This document shows, one piece after another, positions 23,963 through 32,360 of a DNA stretch of 64,000 nucleotides. A program made the position numbers and the translations under genes. Source of the DNA: Chersky-840 sp036511675 (GTDB lineage: Bacteria > Actinomycetota > Acidimicrobiia > Acidimicrobiales > UBA8190); NCBI GenBank assembly GCA_036511675.1, contig DATCBU010000081.1:1-64000 (forward strand), written 5' to 3'. The first letter of the stretch is position 1. Every line of letters starts with the position of its first letter. The notes under the pieces are model-generated. The model saw nothing but the letters and a program-made list of their open reading frames with translations, made no database searches and was not told where the DNA came from.

Positions 23963-26900
23963 TCAGACGCTGGGCGCGTGCTTTCCCCGTCGTCGGCGGC
24001 GGCGTGGCGGTTGCTCGATACCGCCCTCAGGTGCGCCTCGAGACGGTGCGTCGCCGCTTTGCACCGTGCGTCGGGCGCGACGGTCCCGCACCTCCTGGAC
24101 CAACGCGTCGGCACCGAGCGCGGCCACCGCGAACCACGCCAAGGTGCCCGCCAATTCGAAATGGGTGGGCCAGCCGAATTCCGCCAGGAAGCGGAACGTG
24201 CTCTGGCCCGAGGTGACCATCCGGTCGACGGCGACGAGCAACCCCACCGAGCCCAGCGCCAGGAAGATCCTCCCGTACCCCACCACCAAGGTGATGAGCG
24301 CGGCCAGCCCCACCGGAATGCCGGCGTCGGGGGCGATGACCGCCGAGGTGATCCCTCCCACGACGAGCGACACCGCCACGACCACGAACCATCGCGGACG
24401 CGCCCCATAGGAGCGGAGAGGCGAGCCCAACAACGGAGCGGCATCGTCCCCGCGCATGGTGTCCCCGCGCATGGTGTCCCCGAGATCCGGGTGTGCATCG
24501 GGCGTCGCCATCGCCGTCGGCGCCGACGATCGGTATTTCCCCGTTGGGCCCACCGGCACGGTCACGGTCTCACCGGTGTCCCGGCGACGGCGTCGCGACG
24601 GCCAACACGCCAGGACCAGACACAGTGCCAGGGTGACCGCCGAGGCCACCAAGGCCACGTCGACCAGTCGCTGCGGGGTCCAGTCCAACGTGATCACCAT
24701 GTTGTGGCCGGGCTTCGGCGGCGTCACCAGCCACCCGTTGGCATACCCGTCGATCACTTGGGGGGCACCCAGGTCCACGCCGGTGCCCGTCGTGGCATGC
24801 CACCCCGCATTGGTGCTCTGCCCCAGCACCATCCAGAACGGGCCCGCCGGGTCGTGGACGACCACCTTCGCCGACGTGGCCGAGGAGTGGACGACGGTGA
24901 TGGTCGGCGCCGGTCCCGATTCGGTCGGCTGGACCCGGCCCGAGGGCGTGACGGCCAGGGGCGCCCCACCCGGGGCGGAGTCGAGGACCACGCTGTCGAT
25001 GTCGAGGTCGACGCCGGGGGGGAAGCCCGGCTGGGTCCGCACCACGTGGGGGCCCGGCCCGAGCACGATGCCGCTGGCGGCCGAGCCGCAGCCCCGTACC
25101 TGGAGGGCTCCGAGCGATGCTGCTGTCGCGGTGGTCCCGGTGACGGTCACGGGCACGGGCGCACCGTCGATGGTGAGCAGGTCGCTCCGACATGGTGCGG
25201 GCATCTGTGTCGGCCCCGGGACGGCCCGGGGCATGCCGGGGACGTCCATCTCGGCGATGCCGATGGGCAGTGCGACCTGCTTGTCGGAGTAGTAGTCCAG
25301 GTCGGTGACCGAACGCACGGAGTCGAACGTCACTTTGACATGGGCACCGGTCAACGCTGGGAAGCCCACCGTGACGTTCTGCGTGGCCCATGGTCGGGAG
25401 CCCTCCGCCAGGGCGGGCAGCGCCACGGTCCGGCTCTGGCCGCCCGCGCTCACGGTGATCGACGTGGGGATCGAATGCCGTCCGTCGGCCACGACCGCCA
25501 TCGAGAGGTGGTCGAACGTGATGGGATGCACCAGGTCGTATTCGAGCCAGCTCCCGGCTTGTGGTCCGAGGCCCGGGCTCCACACCGTGTCCAGGCTCCC
25601 GTCGAGCGTCGCCGAGGTCCGGTCGGACACGTCGCCGGGCAATCGCCCCGAGGAGTAGGCGGCGGTGATGCCCGGCACCGTCGTCCCCAGCAGCGTGTCC
25701 AAGACATCGTCGGGAACCAGTGCGGAGAGCTCGGCGGTGCCGCTCACCGAGAACGTGCGCGCCGTGGGGAGCGTGAAGGTGCGGGCGATGTCGATCTCGG
25801 GGTCGGTGGCCGGAGGCACCGCAGCGGCGGTCTGGCGCGTCATGACGATGGTGAGCCGGTGCGACGCCGAGGTCGTCCCCGCCTGGCGGAGGAGGTCCTC
25901 GGGCATCCGCAGCACTTCGTCGACCTGTTGTCCGGGCAGCCGAACCTCGGCGAACCCGACACCGGACTTTCCGTCGTAGGACTTCTCGAGACCGGTGTTG
26001 GTGGCATCGATGGTGATCTTGAGCGTGGTGAAGGTCCGCGTGGGGAAGCTCACGGTCTGGCCCGCGGCGGTGCGCGACGACGGGCCGAGCTTGACGGTGA
26101 CGGGACGTCCGCCGTCGAAACGGAGCGTGACGCGCGTGATCCAGCGGTTGCGTGGCCCATACAGGGGCTGGACCAGATTGACCTCGTTGGTGGTGCGCGG
26201 GTGGTTCAGCGCCACCTGGAGGTACTGCCTGACGGGATTGTCGAAGGACGCCACCGTCCACGTCGTGCGCAGGTTGCCGTCCAGAGCCTGGTCGGGCCGG
26301 TCCTCAGGTACGTAGGTGATGGGATTGCCGTAGTTGCTCGCCTGGACCGACGCCACCCCCAACTGCTCGGCCACCGTCTCGTCGGTGTCGCCGGCGGACG
26401 TCGGGAACAACGGAAGTCGCGCATCGCGGGTGTCGGGCACGAGCGGCTTCTCGCCCGCCGGTTCGGTGTACCCGAAGTTGTCACCCACGGTTCCGAACTG
26501 CTGGGCCTGGTTGCGGTTGGTATCGGTCACGACCAGGTCCGCGCCGGCGGCCAGCTGGCGTTGCAACGCGGCGGGCTTCGTCGTGAACGACGGCGAGTAG
26601 AACACCGTCGCCTGACCGTCGAGGAGGCCCGCACCCGCGGCGGCGACCAACCCGGCACCGTCGCCGTCGAGCAGCATCGGTCGGGAGGCCCCCTCGCTAC
26701 GCAGGATGGACCGCGCCCCCGGCACGGCGAACACGGTCACGGGTTGGGGATAGGCGGCGCCATGGGGGAGCCCGAGCTCGGTCTCGTCGATCAGGGGGTA
26801 CTTGACCGACGGGGCAGCGGTCACACGGGGGCTGCCGAAGCCCACCGGGTCAGCCAAACCCGGGGGGAGAGGGTCGAGCTTCTGCCCCAAGGCCCGGGGT

Positions 26901-28606
26901 CGGGGGGTGTTGTAGTGCTCGTAGGCGAGGTCGGACTGCACCACGAGGTCACCCGCGCTCATGAGGCGGAGCAGTGGTGCCACGGCGCTGGGGTTGAACG
27001 TGAGGTCCTGGATGTTGTCGTCGAAGGTGTCGAGCAGGTTTGCCGATCCGGCCGAGCCGTAGGGGACGAGGCCGCGGTCGACCTCAGGGCGCGTCATGAG
27101 GCCCGGGAGCACGGGCTCGAGGGTGGTGCCCCATCGATAGGTGGAGAAGTCGATTCCGGGCTCGAGCAATACCCGTGTCGACGCCGCGCCCGCCTGCGCG
27201 TCGAGGTACTTGGCGGTCTGGGACCAGTATGACGGGATCTGCTCGGGGCGCGACAGGTTGGCCGCCACGAACTGACCCGTCCACAGCGCCGGGAGATCGG
27301 CGGCGACCAATCCGGTCGCCGCCACCGCCGCGAGCATCCCGGCGATCTTCCAGCGCCGGAGCAGTGCGGCCACCCCGGCACCGAGGAGCACGGCGGTCCC
27401 GAGGACGACCAGGGGCGTGGCCCGGTTGGTGCTGCGCAGCGCCAAACCCACGGTGGAGCCCGTGGCCGCCTTCTTCACCAACGTCCCCAGGGGCGACGGG
27501 TTCGACAGCGGATGGGCCCCGACCGACAGGATCGTGCCCACGACGACCAGGGCGATGAAATAGGCGCGCTGGCGCCACCGCAACACGAAGGCACCCAGGA
27601 AGGCGGCGGCGGGAACGGCGAAGCTCACCGCCACCAACCACAGCGACGTGAGGTAGGGCCCGGACATGGGCATGTACAGGCCCATCTTGTCGACCCCGTA
27701 GAAGAACCAGTAGCCGAGCCCCCGCAGCGTTTCCGACGCCAGGCTGGTCCGGGCCACCGTCGGAATGGACTCGGTGTACTTCAAGATGTTCATCCCGTAG
27801 GCACCCTCGACGGCCAATCCCGATGCCCACCACAGCGACACCGCCGCGCTGAGGGCGCCGATCTTGAGCGCCGTCGACACGGCGCGTCCCCACCGCACCC
27901 GTCCCGCCGCGAGCTCCCACACCACCCACAGAGCGGGCCCGACGCCGACCAGGATGAGCGCCACGGCGTTGGTACTGCCCACCAACGCCACCACCAGCGC
28001 GAACAGTGCGCAGTGGCGCCATCCTCCCCGCCGCAGCGCCCGCGCCGTGAGCCCGACCATCCACGGCAATCCCACCCATGGCAACAGGAGCGCGGATTGC
28101 CGCGCCTCGTTCTGCAGGATGTAGGGCGAGAGCATGTAGGTGAAGGCGGCCACCATGGCACCCACCCCGCCCACGGTGCGCGTGTCGAGCGAACCCGCCT
28201 CCGGTCGCGACGCCGCGGGGGCGAGGGTGCGCAGCAGGAAGAGCACGCCCGCGCCGGCGAAGAACAGGAGACTGCCCGTCCACAGACGCTGCGCCACCCA
28301 CGTGGGCACTCCGAGCGCCTCCATGAGCGCGTAGTACGGCCCCATGGGGAGGAGGTAGCCGATGTACTGGTGTGTGACCGTGCCCATCGAGACGTCGGGG
28401 TTCCACATCGAGACCACCTGCGACATGAAGCGGGCGGGGTCGGTGTAGAGGTACTGCTTGGAATCGTCTTCCACCATCCCGGGAGCGGTGCGCAGGAGGG
28501 GGATGTAGGCCACCGCGGCCAGGACGAGGTGCGCCGACCACGCCGCCGCCAGGCGGCGACGGGTCCGGGGCGGGTCCTTCTGGGTGAGCGGACGGGTTGG
28601 GGTCAC
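23963..28606 (-). CDS. AftD-like alpha-(1->3)-arabinofuranosyltransferase, copy 2 (DUF3367)
   Basis: This 1547-residue paralogue of the protein at 7297-11751 has the same architecture: an acidic GT-C loop (VEDDSKQYLYTDPARFM, then SMWNPDVSMGTVTHQYIG), about ten helices, two discoidin-like blocks (ALDGNLRTTW near 779, TLDGSLDTVWSPG near 1005), a beta-domain (WMVLGQSTNAGWHA near 1262) and terminal helices with WPTHFELAGTLAW. Shared blocks such as LRGLGYWFFYG and GLALRSTNRATP against GLALRSTDRATP show common ancestry, yet loops differ widely, so this is an old duplication. GTG at 28606 opens just before the basic stretch and first helix. It is followed closely by the acyltransferase gene. The C-terminal basic tail RRRRRRGKH should be cytoplasmic. 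Confidence 0.85.
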   Translation of the reverse strand: MTPTRPLTQKDPPRTRRRLAAAWSAHLVLAAVAYIPLLRTAPGMVEDDSKQYLYTDPARFMSQVVSMWNPDVSMGTVTHQYIGYLLPMGPYYALMEALGVPTWVAQRLWTGSLLFFAGAGVLFLLRTLAPAASRPEAGSLDTRTVGGVGAMVAAFTYMLSPYILQNEARQSALLLPWVGLPWMVGLTARALRRGGWRHCALFALVVALVGSTNAVALILVGVGPALWVVWELAAGRVRWGRAVSTALKIGALSAAVSLWWASGLAVEGAYGMNILKYTESIPTVARTSLASETLRGLGYWFFYGVDKMGLYMPMSGPYLTSLWLVAVSFAVPAAAFLGAFVLRWRQRAYFIALVVVGTILSVGAHPLSNPSPLGTLVKKAATGSTVGLALRSTNRATPLVVLGTAVLLGAGVAALLRRWKIAGMLAAVAATGLVAADLPALWTGQFVAANLSRPEQIPSYWSQTAKYLDAQAGAASTRVLLEPGIDFSTYRWGTTLEPVLPGLMTRPEVDRGLVPYGSAGSANLLDTFDDNIQDLTFNPSAVAPLLRLMSAGDLVVQSDLAYEHYNTPRPRALGQKLDPLPPGLADPVGFGSPRVTAAPSVKYPLIDETELGLPHGAAYPQPVTVFAVPGARSILRSEGASRPMLLDGDGAGLVAAAGAGLLDGQATVFYSPSFTTKPAALQRQLAAGADLVVTDTNRNQAQQFGTVGDNFGYTEPAGEKPLVPDTRDARLPLFPTSAGDTDETVAEQLGVASVQASNYGNPITYVPEDRPDQALDGNLRTTWTVASFDNPVRQYLQVALNHPRTTNEVNLVQPLYGPRNRWITRVTLRFDGGRPVTVKLGPSSRTAAGQTVSFPTRTFTTLKITIDATNTGLEKSYDGKSGVGFAEVRLPGQQVDEVLRMPEDLLRQAGTTSASHRLTIVMTRQTAAAVPPATDPEIDIARTFTLPTARTFSVSGTAELSALVPDDVLDTLLGTTVPGITAAYSSGRLPGDVSDRTSATLDGSLDTVWSPGLGPQAGSWLEYDLVHPITFDHLSMAVVADGRHSIPTSITVSAGGQSRTVALPALAEGSRPWATQNVTVGFPALTGAHVKVTFDSVRSVTDLDYYSDKQVALPIGIAEMDVPGMPRAVPGPTQMPAPCRSDLLTIDGAPVPVTVTGTTATAASLGALQVRGCGSAASGIVLGPGPHVVRTQPGFPPGVDLDIDSVVLDSAPGGAPLAVTPSGRVQPTESGPAPTITVVHSSATSAKVVVHDPAGPFWMVLGQSTNAGWHATTGTGVDLGAPQVIDGYANGWLVTPPKPGHNMVITLDWTPQRLVDVALVASAVTLALCLVLACWPSRRRRRDTGETVTVPVGPTGKYRSSAPTAMATPDAHPDLGDTMRGDTMRGDDAAPLLGSPLRSYGARPRWFVVVAVSLVVGGITSAVIAPDAGIPVGLAALITLVVGYGRIFLALGSVGLLVAVDRMVTSGQSTFRFLAEFGWPTHFELAGTLAWFAVAALGADALVQEVRDRRARRTVQSGDAPSRGAPEGGIEQPPRRRRRRGKHAPSV
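24451..24480. repeat. Perfect 2 x 15-bp tandem repeat inside AftD copy 2
   Basis: CGCGCATGGTGTCCC occurs twice without spacing. It encodes a repeated Gly-Asp-Thr-Met-Arg in the linker between the beta-domain helix and the last membrane helices. It is in frame and probably neutral. Confidence 0.9.
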
Positions 28607-28798
28607 GGCGCGACGTTTGGCCTCGGCACCTGCGGCACGAGCTCTCCGAGCCTCCGGGTGGCGGCCGCAGCCTACGAGGCGCGTGGAAGGAAGTGCCTGA
28701 CGGGCCGGTTCCCGGCGATCGACAGGCGTCCCTGGCGCCACCGCGGCCGGCGTGTAGAACGGAACGCGTCCGGCGACGGGTAGGAGAGCGAGCGGCAC

Positions 28799-30073
28799 AT
28801 GGGCGACGGGCTCTCACCTCGAGACCTGGGACTGCGCTCGTGGAACGACCGGGCCGTGGTGGCCCTGGCTCTCATGGCGCTCGCCTCGGGGTTCGGCCAG
28901 GGCGGCGCCATTTCCGCGCTGGGCGACGTGGCCAAGCACTTCGGCCACGTGGTCCACGGCACGACGGTCGCCGATCAAGCCGGGCTGTCGGGAACGGTCC
29001 TCGGGGTGGGGCTCGCCGTCCTGCGGCTGGCCTCGCTGGGTGCCCTGCCCCTGACGGGACTGGCCGACCGCTTCGGTCGACGCACCCTGATCCTGGCCAC
29101 GTGCTCGTTCGGTCTGGCCTTCACCGTGCTCGCCGCTGCCAGTCCGGGGTATTGGTGGCTCGTGGTCATCTTCGCCCTGGGTCGCCCGCATCTCAGCGCC
29201 ACCAACGCGCTGGCCCAGGTGAGCGCAGCCGAGATGACGGGCTCCAGGGAGCGAGCCAAGGCGGTCGCCCTCGTCGCCGCGGGGTACGGGGTGGGGACCG
29301 GCCTCACTGCGGTGATCCACGGGCTCACCAAGTCGACGCTCGGGTTCCGGGGGCTGTTCCTCCTCGCCCTCGTCCCCTTGGGGGCGATCCTCGTCATCCG
29401 GCGACGACTGGTCGAGACGGGCCGGTTCGCCGTGGCGGCCGCCGCCACACAACACCCCGTGCCGGTGTTCGGGGCCGTGGGCCCCGCGTACAGGTGGCGC
29501 CTGCTCACAGTGGGGGCCCTGGCCTTCGCGGTGGCGGTGGTCACCGGCCCCGCCAACAGCTTCATCTTCGTCTACGCCCAGAACGTGCTCAAGATGTCGG
29601 GGGGCGAGACCGCCGCGATGGTCGCAGTGGCCTCGATCTTCGGCCTCGCGGGCCTCCTCCTCGGGCGCGCTCTGGCCGATCGTCTGGGCCGACGTGGTAC
29701 CGGGGCCCTGGCCATGACGGCGATGGCGCTCACCGGCGCCCTCGCCTACAGCGGGTCGCGCGGCGCATTGCTCGTCGGCTACGAGCTCGGTGTGCTGGCC
29801 GCCGCCACCCTGGCCCCGGCAGCAGGGGCCCTCGCCAACGAGCTGTTCCCGACATCGGTCCGGGCTTCGGTGTCGGGATGGCTCGTGGTGGCGAGCGTGG
29901 CGGGCGCCACCGTCGGGCTCGTCGCCTTCGGTGCCATCGCCGATGTCGGCAACCGCTTCGCGGTGGGGGCTGCGGTGACGTTCCTTCCCGTGATCCTCGC
30001 CACCGGGCTCTTCGCCCTGCTTCCCGAGACCAAGGGCCGCGAGCCTGAGGATCTCTGGCCCGACACCGCGTAG
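28799..30073 (+). CDS. MFS transporter, sugar-porter-like
   Basis: This 424-residue protein has about twelve helices. Motif A appears in both halves (GLADRFGRRTLILA near residue 90 and ALADRLGRRGTGALAM near 289), and the C-terminus has PETKGREPEDL, the PETKG motif of sugar and organic-acid porters. It would use the proton gradient to move a small solute through the inner membrane; the substrate is unknown. TAGGAGAGC about ten bases upstream of ATG 28799 is a good ribosome-binding site. It is divergent to AftD copy 2 across 192 bases that hold no gene. Confidence 0.85.
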   Translation: MGDGLSPRDLGLRSWNDRAVVALALMALASGFGQGGAISALGDVAKHFGHVVHGTTVADQAGLSGTVLGVGLAVLRLASLGALPLTGLADRFGRRTLILATCSFGLAFTVLAAASPGYWWLVVIFALGRPHLSATNALAQVSAAEMTGSRERAKAVALVAAGYGVGTGLTAVIHGLTKSTLGFRGLFLLALVPLGAILVIRRRLVETGRFAVAAAATQHPVPVFGAVGPAYRWRLLTVGALAFAVAVVTGPANSFIFVYAQNVLKMSGGETAAMVAVASIFGLAGLLLGRALADRLGRRGTGALAMTAMALTGALAYSGSRGALLVGYELGVLAAATLAPAAGALANELFPTSVRASVSGWLVVASVAGATVGLVAFGAIADVGNRFAVGAAVTFLPVILATGLFALLPETKGREPEDLWPDTA

Positions 30074-30119
30074 CCCGCCCGGCGGAGCCCTGACATCGCG
30101 TAGTCGGCCCGCGGAGCGC

Positions 30120-30125
30120 TACCGT
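30120..30125 (+). promoter_or_regulatory. -10 hexamer TACCGT for the nitroreductase gene
   Basis: TACCGT ends 7 bases before ATG at 30133, which fits a leaderless transcript and favours that ATG over the GTG at 30130. Confidence 0.4.
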
Positions 30126-30132
30126 CGGCGTG

Positions 30133-30828
30133 ATGGAGCTCACCGACGCCCTGCGCACGACCGGGGCCGTGCGCGACTTCCTCCCTGACCCGGTGGACGA
30201 CGACGTCCTGTACCGGATCCTGGACACGGCGCGCTTCGCGCCGAACGGGGGGAACCGCCAGGCCTGGCAGGTCGTCGTGGTCCGTGACCCGGCACGCAAG
30301 TCGACCCTGCGCGACCTGTACCTTCCCGGGTGGTACGAGTATCTGGCCCAGAGCGCGGCCGGCCTGGTGCCGTGGGCCCCGATCACCGACTCCGACGCCG
30401 AACGGCGCGCCCTGGAAGGCGCCGCCACCTTTGCCACCGGGGCCGCGGCGGGTCCCGGGGGATTCGCCGAGCACCTCGACGAGGTGCCAGCGCTCCTGCT
30501 GGTCCTCGCCGACCTGCGCAAGCTGGCCACGGTCGACCGGGACGCCGGGCACTACACCCTGGTGGGCGGGGCCTCGGTCTACCCCTTCGTGTGGAGCCTG
30601 CTGCTGGCGGCCCGGGACGAGGGCCTGGCCGGGGTCATGACCACGATGGTGGTCCGGCGCGAGCCAGAGGTCCGGGACGCGTTCGATCTCCCCGAGCACC
30701 TGAGCGTGGCGGCCCTGGTGGCACTGGGTCGGCCCGTCCACCAACCTCGGAGGTTGACGCGCCAGGCCGTGGAGGAGTTCACGACCGTGGACCGCCCCGA
30801 CGGGCCGGCCCTGCGCCCGCCACGGTGA
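30133..30828 (+). CDS. Nitroreductase-family FMN oxidoreductase
   Basis: This 231-residue protein has the nitroreductase fold. The FMN-binding start is TTGAVRDFLPDPVDDDVLYRIL (key residues R and D before the first helix), followed by ARFAPNGGNRQAWQVVVV at about residues 34-51. The second FMN region is GGASVYPFVWSLLLAARDEGLAG (conserved SLLLAARDEGL). Members reduce quinones, nitro compounds or other substrates with NAD(P)H, usually as dimers. The Arg-x-Phe motif and the short length place it in the general group rather than among named enzymes. It overlaps the next gene by four bases (GTGA), so the two are probably translated together. Confidence 0.85.
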   Translation: MELTDALRTTGAVRDFLPDPVDDDVLYRILDTARFAPNGGNRQAWQVVVVRDPARKSTLRDLYLPGWYEYLAQSAAGLVPWAPITDSDAERRALEGAATFATGAAAGPGGFAEHLDEVPALLLVLADLRKLATVDRDAGHYTLVGGASVYPFVWSLLLAARDEGLAGVMTTMVVRREPEVRDAFDLPEHLSVAALVALGRPVHQPRRLTRQAVEEFTTVDRPDGPALRPPR

Positions 30829-31310
30829 CGCGCCGCAAGACGAGGCTCGTCGAGTTCAGCGTGGAGGACAGCTCGGCTGTCGTCGCCGCCATGGACGAGC
30901 TGTCGGCGGCCCACGAAGGCTGGGTCAACCTCCATCCCGAGGTCCGCCCCGAAGACGAGCCCCCGCCTCGCACCGGGTTGACCACGCTGTTGCTGGCCGG
31001 GGCCGTCCATGACATCCCGGTGTGCACTTGGGTCGCGGGCGGGCTCGTGCGCGAAGTGGTGCATGCGGACTCGATCGGCGTCCAGCACGCGGCGGGGGCC
31101 AGGGTGCTCGGCCGTCTGGCCACGGCGGGGTTGGCACTGCCCCCGGGGTGGTCGCTCGTCCAGGACCATCCGCGCCGTGGCCTGGTGGTGACCCCGGCCC
31201 CCGGCACCGACAACGGCGCCGTTCTGGCCTGGCTCCTCGAGGCCGGCACCATCCTGAGCGCGGTGCGCCTGACGGGGGAGTGGCAGGCCGAGGTCCACCT
31301 TCCGCTGTGA
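30825..31310 (+). CDS. Conserved-looking hypothetical protein coupled to nitroreductase
   Basis: I do not recognise this 161-residue protein. It starts with a basic strand (RRKTRLVEFSVEDSS), followed by a helix (VVAAMDELSAAHEGWVNLHP) and an alternating pattern of strands and loops including VCTWVAGG and GWSLVQDHPRRGLVV. There is no signal peptide or membrane helix. Codon use matches the neighbours, with third-position GC close to complete, so it is a real gene. The start GTG overlaps the TGA of the nitroreductase gene, suggesting a shared function such as a partner subunit. It is upstream of an oxidoreductase gene with its own promoter. Confidence 0.65.
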   Translation: MTRRKTRLVEFSVEDSSAVVAAMDELSAAHEGWVNLHPEVRPEDEPPPRTGLTTLLLAGAVHDIPVCTWVAGGLVREVVHADSIGVQHAAGARVLGRLATAGLALPPGWSLVQDHPRRGLVVTPAPGTDNGAVLAWLLEAGTILSAVRLTGEWQAEVHLPL

Positions 31311-31339
31311 TCACCCCGTTTCCGGGCGGGCACGGCCTG

Positions 31340-31345
31340 TAGCCT
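31340..31345 (+). promoter_or_regulatory. -10 hexamer TAGCCT for the Gfo/Idh/MocA gene
   Basis: TAGCCT ends 6 bases before ATG at 31352 in a 41-base gap. No Shine-Dalgarno sequence is present, so a leaderless mRNA is predicted. Confidence 0.4.
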
Positions 31346-31351
31346 GCAGCG

Positions 31352-32338
31352 ATGCAGCCCATCCGCATCGGTGTGCTCGGCGCGGCGCGCATCGCACCGG
31401 CGGCGCTGATCCGCCCCGCTCGCCATGTGGCCGGGGCCGACGTCGTCGCCGTGGCGGCCCGGGACCGCGACCGGGCGGTGGCCTTCGCCGCCAAGCACGG
31501 CATCCCCCGTGTCGTCGACTCCTACGAAGCGCTCGTGGCGGACCCCGAGATCGACGCCGTGTACAACCCGCTCCCCAACGGACTGCACGGCCGATGGACC
31601 TTGGCCGCCCTGGCCGCCGGCAAGCACGTCCTGTGCGAAAAGCCGTTCACGGCCAACGCCGACGAGGCCCGGTCGGTCGCCGCCGCCGTCCCGGCCGGCG
31701 TGGTGGTGATGGAGGCGTTCCACTACCGCTACCACCCCGTGTTCCGCCGGGCCCGCCAATTGCTCGACGAGGGGGCAGTGGGCACGGTGCAGCGCATCGA
31801 GACCTGGCTCTGTTTCCCCCTGCCCCTGTTCAAAGACATCCGTTACCGCCTGGACCTGGCCGGCGGGGCCGCCATGGACGCCGGGTGTTATGCCATCCAC
31901 ATGGCCCGGCACCTGGCCGGATCGGAGCCCGAGGTGGTGTCGGCACGCGCCGCGCTGCGGTCTCCGGGCGTGGATCGGGCCATGCAGGCGCAGCTGCGCT
32001 TCGACGGGGGGATGACGGCCCAGATCACGTGTTCGATGTGGTCGCGGCGGCTCCTGCACGTCGGCTTCCACGTCACCGGGGACGCCGGGGAGTTGCATGT
32101 CTTCAACCCTGTCGGTCCCAACATCTACAGCCGTCTGTCGCGTCGCGGGCCAACGGGACGGGCCGTCGAGCACCTGAGCCGGCGACCGACCTACGAGTTC
32201 CAGCTCGAGGCGTTCTGTGGCGCCGTCGGTGGCGGTGACCCACCCATCACCGGCGTGGCCGATGCCATCGCCAACATGGACGTGATCGACGCCGTGTACC
32301 GGCACGCCGGGCTCGAGCCCCGGAGCCCGACTCCCTGA
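31352..32338 (+). CDS. Gfo/Idh/MocA-family NAD(P)-dependent oxidoreductase
   Basis: This 328-residue protein has an N-terminal Rossmann domain (IRIGVLGAARIAPAAL, about residues 4-19; the usual GxGxxG is relaxed to GAARIA), the conserved EKPFTANADEA near residue 96, and a C-terminal beta-sheet domain with AGGAAMDAGCYAIHMARHL holding the catalytic-region His and Asp. Members oxidise or epimerise sugars and cyclitols, or act as dihydrodiol dehydrogenases. The AARIAPAALI start resembles the dihydrodiol-dehydrogenase-like branch. Twenty-two bases separate it from the following membrane protein gene, so a role in making a sugar precursor is possible but unproven. Confidence 0.85.
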   Translation: MQPIRIGVLGAARIAPAALIRPARHVAGADVVAVAARDRDRAVAFAAKHGIPRVVDSYEALVADPEIDAVYNPLPNGLHGRWTLAALAAGKHVLCEKPFTANADEARSVAAAVPAGVVVMEAFHYRYHPVFRRARQLLDEGAVGTVQRIETWLCFPLPLFKDIRYRLDLAGGAAMDAGCYAIHMARHLAGSEPEVVSARAALRSPGVDRAMQAQLRFDGGMTAQITCSMWSRRLLHVGFHVTGDAGELHVFNPVGPNIYSRLSRRGPTGRAVEHLSRRPTYEFQLEAFCGAVGGGDPPITGVADAIANMDVIDAVYRHAGLEPRSPTP

Positions 32339-32360
32339 ATCCCGACATCCGCACCGTCGC

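Noticed and set aside
23926..24498. N-terminal extension of the acyltransferase into AftD copy 2
   Set aside because: Would overlap AftD on the same strand in another frame; the acyltransferase domain starts about 50 residues after ATG 23925.
23978..27232. 1084-codon open frame opposite AftD copy 2
   Set aside because: No recognisable domain, composition dominated by Arg, Gly, His and Pro; the opposite strand encodes a clear AftD-like protein.
28607..28798. N-terminal extension of AftD copy 2
   Set aside because: Non-conserved low-complexity residues upstream of GTG 28606, running into the promoter of the divergent MFS gene.
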